Origin: Branchiostoma floridae
Lineage: Eukaryota; Chordata; Leptocardii; Amphioxiformes; Branchiostomatidae
Direction of reading: 5' to 3'
Assembly: GCF_000003815.2 (NCBI RefSeq)
Contig: NC_049979.1
Location: 24,575,881-24,639,880 of the forward strand
DNA length: 64,000 bases
Shown here: piece after piece, positions 34,001-46,000 of the stretch
Layout: each line of letters opens with the position of its first letter
Numbering within the stretch: the stretch's first letter is position 1
Translations under genes and position numbers: made by a program
The notes under the pieces: generated by a model
The model's database searches: none
The model's input: only the letters and a program-made list of their open reading frames with translations
Told to the model about the DNA's origin: nothing

Positions 34001-37000
34001 TATGTTTGTCTAAATTGGTCACCAGCTTCCGAAAAGAGCAAATTCCAAAAGCAGGGCAAGTTAGGGCGCGCTGTTTAACGCGGCTCAAAATCGGAATTTA
34101 TATTCACGATAACGTCCTCGGTGTTTGCCAGTTGTAACGAGGGTGAAGGGTTCATGAACAGTATGGATGCCTTCCTTATTCAAGTATGGTCTCTAGATGA
34201 ATGTGTTAAAAATTCATTGATCAAAACTTGACCACTCTTTGGCAACTAGTGATGGAGCGCCATGAGTTCGAGCGCGTAAAAAAGCGGGCATCTTAGATAC
34301 CGTTATAACGGGGGCCGCCCTAAGGTGCCCCCTGCCCTAAGATGCCCGGATTTTTTGCTGATCCTATTATGCATAAGTACAGCGTGTTTGTTGCCACTGA
34401 CTTTGCCAATCAAAAAGTTGCCAATGCATACAGTTGTTATTTTCATGCAAAGTAACTGTTGTAACGTGTATTGTGTATTTACTTATCGTTTTGTCGAAAA
34501 ACAGATTTTTACCAATAGTGATGATTGCGCTGAAAAGAGGGTTGCATCGTAGCGACGGCTCATGCTACTAAATGTACAATCTGTATCAAGCAGTGACACA
34601 TTCATCACATAGGTAAGAAACAAAAATTTACAAAACAGCAAAAAGTTGAGTCTCTGAGAGTTTGTTTAGTAGAAAAGCGACCTGAGAAAAACAACGTAAA
34701 CACCACAGTCGTTGACGGGAAACGTTGATAGTTTTGTTCGTGCCCGGGTGCGTAATGGCGGTGGGACACGCGACCGCACTGCGGTGTCCAAGTCTTACTT
34801 ATCCATTAACATGTGATTGAAAGCGTATATGAGACAGACATGTTACAGAAAGATATGAAAGACATTTTCCAAAAACTGTATGGAATTTTGTATACGTAGG
34901 TTGTACTGTTATTCTTGCATGCTTTTTTCTTCTTTTCGTGCTGGGACTGAGTTCATCACGTAAGTGAGGTTTTCTGTTGAAACACGACCTCGATTGTGCT
35001 GGGTTTAGCCCTCATCGCGGGAGACGAGAAGCACACACAATCACAATTCTACTGTCAAAAGAAAGCTACGAGGGGCGTTCAATAAGTAATAACTCTGACC
35101 CACTTTCAGTTGTCTGATCTAGATAAAATTTGACTTGTGTAATGGTTCATATCTCTATAGTTTATGTTGCAAAGAAGAGCTCTGAACTAATTGTGGTTTC
35201 TGATTTACTGGTGTTTGAACTGAGTTAGGTGTGAAATGGACCAGGTGTGAAATGGAGCCAGTTGAGTGTCGCGCAATGATCCGGTTTTTGTATTTGAAAG
35301 GACGCACACCAAAGGAGACTTTTGATGAAATGAAAGAAACTTATGGTGATGATGCCCCATCATATGACCTTGTAAAATGCTGGCATCCTGAATTCGAACA
35401 TGGCCGGAAGTCTGTGGAAACAGCTCCCAGACCAGGTCGTTCCTCTTCTGCCATTGATGAGGCATCTGTTGGAGGACCAACCTGGGGTGTCCTACAAAAA
35501 CGGTGTCCAGAGCTGCATCAAACAATGGAAGAAATGCATAACTCTGTGTGGTTCCTATGAAGAGAAAGACTAATAACTGTGCCAAGTCTCATTAATCTCC
35601 TGCTATGGGAAATGAGTCAGAGTTATTACTTATTGAATGCCCCTCGTAATATATCATAAAAATAAAATTTGTATTTAATATGTTTATTTAAATTGGTCAC
35701 CAGCTTCCGAAAAGAGAAAATTACAAAAGCGGGGCAAGTTAGGGCGAACTGTCTAGCGCAGCACAAAATCGGACGTTATATTCAAGAAAACGTCCTCAGT
35801 GTTTGCCACTTGCAACTAGGAGGGTGAAAGGTTCATGAACTATATGAATGCATTCCCTTATCCAAGTATGTTCTTAAGATGAATGTGTTAAAAATTCATT
35901 GATCAAAACTTGACCACTCTCTGGCAACTAGTGATGGAGCGCCGTGAGTTCGAGCGCGTAAAAAAGCGGGCATCTTAGGGCGGCCCCCGTTATAAATGGC
36001 AATATTGAACCTTTTAGAAAGTGTTCCAGCTCTTCCTGCACGGTTGCTGCCAGCCGGTACTGTGCCAGACTGTCCAGATACTGCAGCTTGTTGGCATTAG
36101 TCACCTGCATGTGGGCACCACCAGGTACAAGCTCCACAGTCTGGAAAAGGCAGAAATTTATGACGATGCAGAGAGGAGAGGATCGAGAGAACGTTACTGC
36201 ACAACAATTGTAGCATAATAATTAGACATTGTACAAAGTATGGTAACAATAATATTACAATTATTGGAAGTTGAAGTATAATAAGTATTGCTAAATATTT
36301 ACCAAACTATTAGTACGTTACTGATAAGAAATGTAACTAACTTAACTGATAATGACATTGACAGATGTCAGTAACTTACTATAGATAAATACAGTTGCAT
36401 CTCAGTAACATTATGAGTTTTACTGTTACTGTCAGTTATTGTTTTTACTGGCAGTCTCCTAGATTCAACTGCTGATCTGGTAGAGAACACTGATGTCTCT
36501 AATCTATAGTGCTGAAACATTACTCAAACAATCAGGTCCAGAAGATCACGTCAAGGTCCTGACCTGAAGCTGGACCTAATTGGATGTGAAAACTTGAGTC
36601 CTCAGCTCCGGGTAGAAGCGGCAACAATAGACATGCTGCTGTCTTTGATATGCATCTATGGGGACTGAAGATTTGGCGGTGGACTGAAAGTGTAGCCTGG
36701 GTACGACTACAACAACACCAACTCGTACTCGCTTACCTTCGTCTACGCCGAAAACTCAGGTGGAGACCGAGTTGGCAGCAGAGATATTGAGCGTCTCTCG
36801 CGACTTGGAGCTGTTGCAGGCCGACTTAGCTCTACTGGGATCTCAACACCGTGAAAACACCCGAAGAGCACCTCTTCCCCCTAACCTTGTCGTGACCCAA
36901 GATGGCGGCGCCCAAGGCGCAGAAGCCCAAGGCATCCAGCGCACGCGCACTACGCTCGCGCTGGATTTGTCCCAGGAGCCATTCAGTCCAAGATGGCGGC

Positions 37001-40000
37001 CCCCGCACTGTAAACAATGGAGTTCCGAGTCGTGGAGGACTCACAGCGCCAAGCGGTACAGACCCGTACCCCACTGCGAAGGAAGTGATGGCTTTACACC
37101 GTCTCACAGTTAGGTGTGATGAGTCGTTCAGTGTAATATAACCAGCTGCTGCCGCGCCGCGTGCCTGCGAAGCTGGTGTGTTACGCCGAAGGGCGGTTAT
37201 ACCGGCTATATAGATACAGATACAGATACAGTCTCTACAGCCCTGAGGTTGCTCCAGACGCAAAGCAGACATATTTGGGGTACGGTTGCTATCCCTAGAC
37301 TCCCTTGCAGTCTTCGGAAAGGGGCTGTTTTTTTTGGGGGGGGGGGGGTGGACGTTGGTCCGCGATTTTCAACGTTGGCTATGTTTTATCGTGCCGGGAA
37401 AGGGAGTTTGTTGAGGAAGGGAAGTTTGCCGTGTTAGCGAGTTTGGGAAGGGGCTGGTTTTTTTTTGGGGGGGGGGGGCGTTGGTCCGCGATTTTCAACA
37501 TTGGCTATGTTCTATATTCCCTTCCTCAACAAACTGCCTTTCCCGGCACAATAGAACATAGCCAACGTTGAAAATCGCGGACTTACGCCCCTCCCAAAAA
37601 AAGCCCCTTCCCGAAGACTGCAAGGGAGTCTATGCTATCCCCAGGCGCCACGGACGAACGCCCCTCCTCCTTACCCGGAGTACGATCACCGCTGGGACGA
37701 CGCACAAGGATTCGCAAGTTCTCCCCAAGGGAAGAAGAAGTTGTTAAGCGAAATCAAGCGGGAGGTAAGGTGGCTCCATGAATTCATCTTCTCTACATCA
37801 GTGGAAATGAAACACGACAATTTAACATCATGATGGTTCCAGTTGATCTCGGGAGAGATGGCTATCATTCTAAGCCCAAACACAATCCCCATGGAGAGTT
37901 ACAACAGGGGACACATCCTACGGACATCGATGTTAGACATTCCCATATATACGTTTGCAAGGGGTTCGTAATTTCTACAAGACATTGTTCCAACACGTCG
38001 AACACGGTTTTAGAGATAGATAGTTCAATCACAATGGTGCAGGAGTACCTCCGCAGACCAAGAGTCTAAGTCAGCTGCCAAACCTGCGGTTCCTGCCCCA
38101 GCCACACAATCTGCAAGGAATGAGACTAGCAGCTATTGCTTCAAGTACCAGAACGGCAAATGCCCTTTCTCTAGCGGTCACACCACTCCATCAGGACAAC
38201 CGTTGTCCCACGTGTGCAAGTTCTGTTCAAGATATCGGCCAGAGGTTGATGGGCACCATCCATCAACGGATTGTCCCTACAAGAGCAAGGAAGCACGGGA
38301 GGCCTATACAGCCACAAGGCAGCCAAGGGTCTGACTAGGCCTCTGTAACAGGACAGATTTACCGGACTTGACAAACGCTTGTTTAACCGACTCAGAGTAC
38401 CGTACAACTCACAAAGGGGCCCAAACAAGCCCCCCAGTTCTCAAACATGTCACACAGCAGGTCACACGGCGTTAGCTCTCAGTGACTTCAAGGCCAGCTC
38501 TGGCTCTCTTGGCATCCCGCTCCTGGACACGGTTCCTAAGTGTTCTTCACAGCGGACAGCACGGTCACAGAAGACTAGCGATTCCCACACCGCGGTCTTC
38601 AGGCAGCGCCATTCCTACACAGCCAGACTCATAACTATGAAATCGGTTCAACAGCGCCTCGTAGCTCACATGTCGTCCCAGTCAGTAATAATAATATGGC
38701 GGCATCGTCTTCATCACAGCAGACAGTACAGTCACGGATGGCCGAGGCCAGTCCCCCTGCTGCGGAGGGACTTTGCGGTCAGCGCGAGCTTGGCAACCCA
38801 GGTCTTTCTCAGTACTTCTCTACAACGCCCAAGTCTGTAGTGTCGTTCGTCAATCTCTGCATTCCCATACCCCAACAGTTGCCAATTCAGCCGCATCTTA
38901 GTCGGCATGCAAACTCCACCAAGCCGTTTATCAATCCGAAAGCTACAATTTCTGCGGATTGAGGATTCCTGTCCCGTCAAACCTGAATATTTAGAGCCTG
39001 GCGAGAGGCCTTGTCCAATTACCAGGACAAAGCAGTTGCTGACTTCTTGGAGTTTGGTTGGCCACTGGGCTATGCCACCACTTTCCTTCCAGCTAGCATG
39101 CGTCGCAACCACTCATCTCCAGTCGCACACGCCGACGCTGTAGACAAGTACCTTGCCAAGGAGCTGAGCCGCGGCGCTACACACGGACCATTCGCCGAGC
39201 CACCATTCCAACACAACTTCGTAACCTCACCTCTTCAGACTGTACCTAAGTGTGATTCCGACCAATGGAGAGCGTCGTGGACCTCCGTTTTCCACCTGAG
39301 GACGATCCCTGAATGACGGGATACCGATCCGCCAGTACCTCGGTGAGCAGTTCTAACATCCATTGGCATAATACCGGCAGGTTTACTGCAATTTCTCAAG
39401 CAATTTGGCAAATGATCAACGCATCATTTTCTCCAGTTACATGTTGCTGTTACAGCTTACCTTTGCCACTTCTTCCGTGTATCTTTTTTTTGTCTCTCAA
39501 TGATTGTCCTGCTAAAAACATAATATCGTAATTGGTACACACCGCAGAATTGCATGGAGAACGGGCGCGTGGTTGGAAGGGGGTGCAATAATACCGACAG
39601 AATGAAACACGGCACATTAACTGCCGCTATGTACCTTTATACATCCTCTGTTGTTCCTTCCTTTCCTGTTAGTAATTGCACAAAATAAAAACCTGCGTGA
39701 GCATGTATTACAAAAAGTCATGAGAAAATGGGCGTATACTATCAAGAATTTTAATTTAATTTCGGTCCGTCACAACCGCTATGACGTAAAACTTTACTGC
39801 TGGTGTAGCATTAAAAATGGCTGGAAAATGGCGGCGTACGTTCAATTTGACCCATTCAGCCGTAGATCCGGGCGATAATGCAGCGGTTCTTCACACTTTT
39901 ACACGAGTTGTTGGTCAGCAAAAGAATTTCAAGATTGCTGTTAAATCATGCTTATCTTGTGCCGTGAGCACGTGTGATTATTATCTACAAATCTTGCAAT

Positions 40001-43000
40001 GAACGTGACAGTGTGTTTGTTGTCTTCGAATGCACTGTTATCGAAGCCTTTTTGAAAACGTGTGAAATACGTGGATGTCTGAAGTGTGCATACCTCGGAA
40101 ATTACTGTTGCTGCGCTAGTGGATCACTGAAAATTTATCGTTTATGTCATGACGGTATGTATTACTGCCGGTATTATGCCAATGGATGTTACCTCACATT
40201 GCCTAGCCATGACGCCTCTTATTCGCAGGAAGGGACCCGGCTGCTTGTTGGTCAAACGTGACCTTAGCCGGGCGTACCGGCAAATCCCTGTTGATCCCCA
40301 CGATTACCATCTCTTGGGTTTCCGATGGCGCAAGAAGTTTTACTTCGACTCCTCGTTTCCGTTCGGTCTGCGATCGGCGAGTATGGCCTGTCAAAAGACA
40401 ACTAACGCGGTCAATCACGTCTACTCGTCACATGGGTATGACTGCGTAAATTACATTGACGACTTCGGGGGATCCGGAGCGGAGGTTTCGGACAAGGCAC
40501 CTGACGCATTCACCACCCTCAGCTCCACCTTCCAACAACTCGGCCTCGCAGAATCCGCAGAGAAGGCCTCACCACCCGCCAAAAAGATGACCTTTCTGGG
40601 CATACAGTACGACACTGAAGAAATGTCAAAACGAGAACTCCGAGAGTGGGCGACAAGGAAGAGAGCCACACAGCAACAAGTCCAGTCGTTACTCGGCAAA
40701 CTGTCCTTCATAGCGGCCTGCGTCACGCCTGGCAGGGTGTTCTTGTCACGCATAATCGCCACCTTAAAGGGACTGCAGCGGCACCACCACCGAACACGCA
40801 TCGGTAGCGAGTTAAAGAAGGATGTTAACTCACAGTGGTGGCTGACTTTCTTGCAGCACTTCAATGGCGTGTCAATCATCCCGGATCCTACGCGGCGCCC
40901 CCGACCTGCCGACGACAGACGCCTGCCTCACAGGCTGCGGCGCAACGTTTGACAGGCGTTTCCTCCACGCTGCATTCCCACCCGACGTCATACGCAATAG
41001 CCATCCCATCCACAGATTGGAGATGCTGGCAATAATCGTCGCCTGCAAGGCCTGGGGTGACCTCTGGACTGGATGCGCAGTGGACTTAGCTTGTGACAAT
41101 ATGCCAACAGTCCATGTTATACGCTCCGGTCGTTCCACGGATGACTTCATGCAGGCATGTGCACGGGAGCTGGTCTTCCTCCAAGCGAGCTTCGACTTCA
41201 GTCTCACAGCGCACCACGTCCCTGGCCGTGACAACACGTTGGCCGATCTCTTAAGCCACTGGCACTCATGACACTAGTTACCAGCGACGATTCTGCGATG
41301 CCAGAGGGCCGGAGGTACATGTATGGACAGAGACCCTGGTCGAAGCAAAATGGTTCCAATTCTCGCACCATTGGTGATCCGTTCCCTCAACTAACAATCG
41401 CCCCTGCAGGTCTCGGGTCTCCACACACATTAACTGTCCCTTTACATCTCTTGCCACAGGTGTCGCCTGGACTCTGCTAGAGTGGGAGACACTGCAGACG
41501 CAGCCTTTGCAAGCTCAACACAAGCTAACCACGCCTCACAATTTCGGACATACATCGCCTTCTGCTACTACTTTGAGCTAGAACCCCTGACTGCCTCCGC
41601 CCGCCTCCGCCCACCTCCTCTCCTGCTCTACGAGAATAAACTCGAGGCGGGAAGTTGGAGACACGGCCGGCTTCTACCTCCACCAGCCCCGGCAGCAGCT
41701 CTTCAATTCCTTGAACTGTTTGAAATATAATTCGATAGCTCCCGATCGAGGGCAGTAGAAGTTGTAATTACAAATCCTTGTAGCGGCACCCATTGTCACT
41801 GGTTAGTAATTCGTATTTTCAGAGTCGTTCTATTTCTAGCAGACACTGCATAGATTGCATGGCAAAATAGCCTGTTTCTGTCTTACACCGAGAAGTCCTC
41901 TGTTAAACATTTCACATTTTCATCGTCACAAGTTGCTAGTAGTCAATAGCCTCAAGTTGTCTACACTTATACCGGCGAGCAATTGTTGATAGTTCTGCAA
42001 CACGTTTCGTGCCACCTTCTGTCTAACCAGAATACCCTAGGAAAAGTTGATATATAATATCGTTTTTGTTTAGCGAGTATTAGATGTTAGTAAACACGTG
42101 CGTTGCCAGCAATTGTACACACCCACTATCCGGGACAAGTGCCTCACATTGAAATTGCGTAGCACTTAGTTATTCACCAAGAGCATTAATGAAACGACTG
42201 ATAATTAGCATCGTCGCGCTTACAGTAGCACGTTTAAATTGCCAAGTTCCATGAGAACCCGTTCAGTTCTGGCACAATGCCCAATGGGCCGTAGACATCT
42301 TCCTGTTACGCCGAGAAAGACATGAGAGCATTAAAGATGTCTGATGCCACCTCTCGTCTATCACCATTATTGAGTGGAGAGTAATTCCCACACATGAGCA
42401 AATTATCGAATGGGTTCAAGCGCTCGTTCAAACTGGTGTTCCAACACCGGAAAAGCCTTCTGTCCCCTTGTGCATGCGGACGCCGGCCTTGTCATCGAAC
42501 AAGTGCTCTAGAACCCATTCCTTGATTTGCTCATCAACTGGCGTCACCACCACACGTTTGAATGCGTAAGCCTCCAGACGTATAGCAGAAGCGAGCATAG
42601 GAGTGAACTACTATCCGGATGGTACCCAGGCTACTGAAAGTGGCCATCTTGAGACAAAGTTTGACTGTGGAAATTTGGTAGAATGAAATTTGGTAGATAT
42701 TACTATTAACTCTGCTCTACTCTCTTGTTATTTTATTGGACCGGTGAGCCCCCAAATGTGTGACCTCCTGCCGATATAATACAGGTACCCACCCCTAGTA
42801 GTAAGTAATACATATTCTCTTGTTGTAATTGTAAAAAAGAAACTGACCTTGACTAGTTTCCCAGAGACATCGTAAACCTCTTCAGTGAAGGTCAGCTCCA
42901 TGTCCTCTACATCGTTAGTCTCTATGTAGTGCACTTTGGTCTTGTAGAACTCAGGGTCATCTGCTGCAAAATGCTAGGGGAAAAATTATTGTGCAAATAT

Positions 43001-46000
43001 AAAGATCACATTATCATAAGACCAAAACTGCAATGAGCAACCATTTTAGCCTCCTTCACTAGCCTTTATGGGGGCATTGGCGTAAGTTGTAGGGAGGCTG
43101 GGGGTTGAGTAGATTCACGATTTTTAAGCGGGAATACGCCGGGAAAGGAAAATATGCTGGTAAAGGAAAAATGCCGGGAAAGGAATACACGTATATGCCA
43201 GGAGGCTTAAGCTTGTACTCGCCTCTAGCAGGCCTGTGAGCCTTCTGCATCAACAGAGGCAATAATGATTAAGAATGTCTTTCAGAAGGCCAATTAATGT
43301 ATCCGCGACAATCTATTCACAGTATCGCAAGAAGTAATTCACACCATGCTGTGTCGCCGCCACTGCATATACATCCATGTATGATGTATATGGTGATGAT
43401 GACATGTATATACCTGAAAATTATACATAATTATCGTATAGCCAGGTGGCGTGGACCAATTAGAAGGCTCCATTACCACCATAACCCAGGTCACTATTAT
43501 CCCATATCCTACCCGCTTTTTCCAGGGTTCCCATTGGTCCAAAAATACGGACATAGGTCTCGTTCTCAGAGTTTTGCTGATGATTTTTAAGTAGAAGATT
43601 TGACAACTCTGGGAACCTGAGCCACCACATACCGCACACAACTTTTTTTAAGCCAGTAAATGACAATTAATGGCATAACATAAATACAAATTTTTGACTT
43701 TACCAAAAACAAAAGGGAATAGCATTAACGTTATCTTGTAGTAGTAGATAATTATCCAGAATTTGATTACAGTTGTTACAATATGTTTTAATCACATGTA
43801 GTGTAAATGTATAAGACTCAATTTCTCAGTGGAAACTTATTGCTCATGGTTAAATGTACCTTTTGGGCTATAGGGGCCACCTGGCCATATAAGGGTCAAA
43901 TTTGGCCTGGCCCAGTCCCTATAGGTTACACTGTATGTCAATGTGGCAAACAATTGAATGGTCGTCACTGTCATAATTAGCAGTTCAAGAAAGATGTACA
44001 GCAAAACAAGAGCTTTTAAAAAAAGCTGGTCTTTCGCTTACTTATATTGTGTAGGTAAAACTTTTACCAGATGAGTTTCAGAACAGTTTCAATGGTATGA
44101 ACTAGGGGTGGGTACTGGAACAGAAAATTCAGGTACAGGTACAAAGGATCAGGTGCAGGTCCGGACTTGATGGTCTGTGAAAACTTTTGAAGGGGCGATA
44201 CTCAAAACAATTGTCCATTTCGCTACTAAGGAATTAGTGGAGTATCTGATTACCACTGGTGTTATAAAGTCCTATGTTCATGTGAACAACACTTGTTCTG
44301 TACGTTGACGTACAAAGTTTATTCAATTTGTTCTCGTAATTTATTGCACCAGTAAGCCCTTAAACGTATAGATGCCTGCTGATATAATGTGTTCATTTTC
44401 TAATTGGTGCAGCATCCAGTTTACTGATTTTTGTCAGGTCTGTGTCTGTTAATAAAATTGTACTTAATGAGTTTCAAAATGCAAATGCAGTTTCATTGTG
44501 GTATGTTGAAAGGAACGTTTCATTTCTTTTCGGAATGCAAAATTATTGAGATTTTGATTCATTACGTCAGTGGTTATGGGCCACAAACTCACTCCATCGG
44601 GGTAGCTTGGAATCTTCTCATTTGAAATCAATTAGATAAAATATTAGTCAGTGTATTTTACATATATCAAAGAGGGATACACTTTTGTTGAAGTTTCTTC
44701 CACGAAGATCCCTTGAAATTTCGAGTAGTAAGCAATTTTCCACATGCAACCGCCTCCCACCCCACGTCAGATCTCTGCACAATTCTGGATTTCATAGAGG
44801 TAATTCTCCACATCGTGACTTAGGCTCTGGGTCATTTCAACTTGAGAAGGATCAGAGGACTGATCGAAAGCGTCGGTATATAAGCGCTTTATTTTGTGCA
44901 CGGATATATGGTCCTAAAATTGTAACATCGTAATAACACATCAAAATCGCGACACCCCTTCCCAACATGCGACACTCCCTTGGGACAAAATGGTGGCGCC
45001 CATGGACGCCAACGAAAACAATATACTAGTAGGTTTTGTTATCGCAGGCCTGTAATAAATTGCTATTTGTTCCAACATATGCAACTATACAAAAGTAATT
45101 GTCTATACATGCGACGTTCCGGGCGAGCTCTCTCCGGTCACCGACCTTCCAAAATTTCCACATGGCTGGGGAGGACGCGAGACGCCGCCAGCGAGACCCC
45201 GACGGCTGTTTAATAACACCAAGGAGGTTAAAAAAGACCTCGTCAAAGAACTTGATGCTGTGCCTTTAGGAGATTCATAAATAGAATAACTGTGACAAAT
45301 TCAGTCGGTAACGATTTTTGTATGCAAAAAAAAATCAAGTTTTATTTGACTCTTTTGACAGTAGACCTCCACAAAACTCAGTAGATACATTGTATATAGC
45401 TTTCACATCTTTCCTGTATGTACAATGCTCACAGTTCCCTACTCAAGTCAATCTATACACTGTCACCAGTCTTCACCAAACACGATTAGAATGTGCTAAG
45501 ATTCAGGATGGATGCTTTTTTTCCGTTCAATGAATGTTGATCAAAGGCAGATATTTCCTCATGATAGCCATCACTTGAGTTGTACAATGTAAAAGTGGAA
45601 AGGACATCATATTCTGACTGTATTTCTTCACTACCTGCTAGCAGAGAGACTGCACCAGTACACACTATGAACATGTACAGACTCCAGATGTTACAGAAGG
45701 TATGAATCCTTTATAAGAATAAGGCGTACTAAAATTACATACCGGTAATTATAGGTTTGTTACAATGGCCATTTCTACACCAAAATCTTACATCATGTCT
45801 GTCAACCCGGTTCACATGAGATGGAAACAATTGGAGATTTCTTTGATCCGACCTGGTCCTCCCCTCCCCCATCTAAGTTTGTGCTACTCAATATCACTAG
45901 TTCATGAAAGGACTTACTATACAATGGACTAGATATCCTTTACCATATGAGATGACCACAAGCTGACCAGTGTAAAAGCTACAGGTGGTAAGTTTTTTGA

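Larger units (their letters stand above)
34303..35995. mobile_element. TIR transposon, copy B, with mariner inside
   Basis: Ends TTATAACGGGGGCCGCCCTA at 34303 and, inverted, at 35995. The shared TTATAA at both outer ends may include the target duplication. There is no transposase frame of its own, so it is non-autonomous. Copy A lies immediately to the left, so the pair arose by nested insertion or tandem duplication. The right end stops 15 bp from the exon 16 splice donor of the host gene. Confidence 0.7.
36720..41730 (+). mobile_element. Degenerate DIRS-like (tyrosine recombinase) retroelement in intron 15
   Basis: In order on the plus strand: a possible gag start (36760-37100), gag zinc-finger region (38134-38334), reverse transcriptase N-terminal part (38990-39352), reverse transcriptase core and RNase H (40192-41271), and the N-terminal part of a tyrosine recombinase (41480-41730). 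This order fits DIRS-type elements, which integrate through a recombinase in place of an integrase. Many frameshifts, a LINE fragment, a foldback element and a TIR element interrupt it. Outer ends are not determined. Confidence 0.8.

Noticed and set aside
38379-39112. Several overlapping frames of 80-150 codons on both strands
   Set aside because: They lie between the gag zinc-finger remnant and reverse transcriptase of the DIRS-like element, have no motif, and are probably decayed gag or spacer.
40872-41237. Minus-strand frame of 121 codons
   Set aside because: Antisense shadow of the DIRS-like RNase H region.
42440-42600. Minus-strand open stretch with [20 protein letters not shown]
   Set aside because: Looks somewhat protein-like but has no recognised family and sits in repeat-derived intron sequence just past the DIRS-like element.
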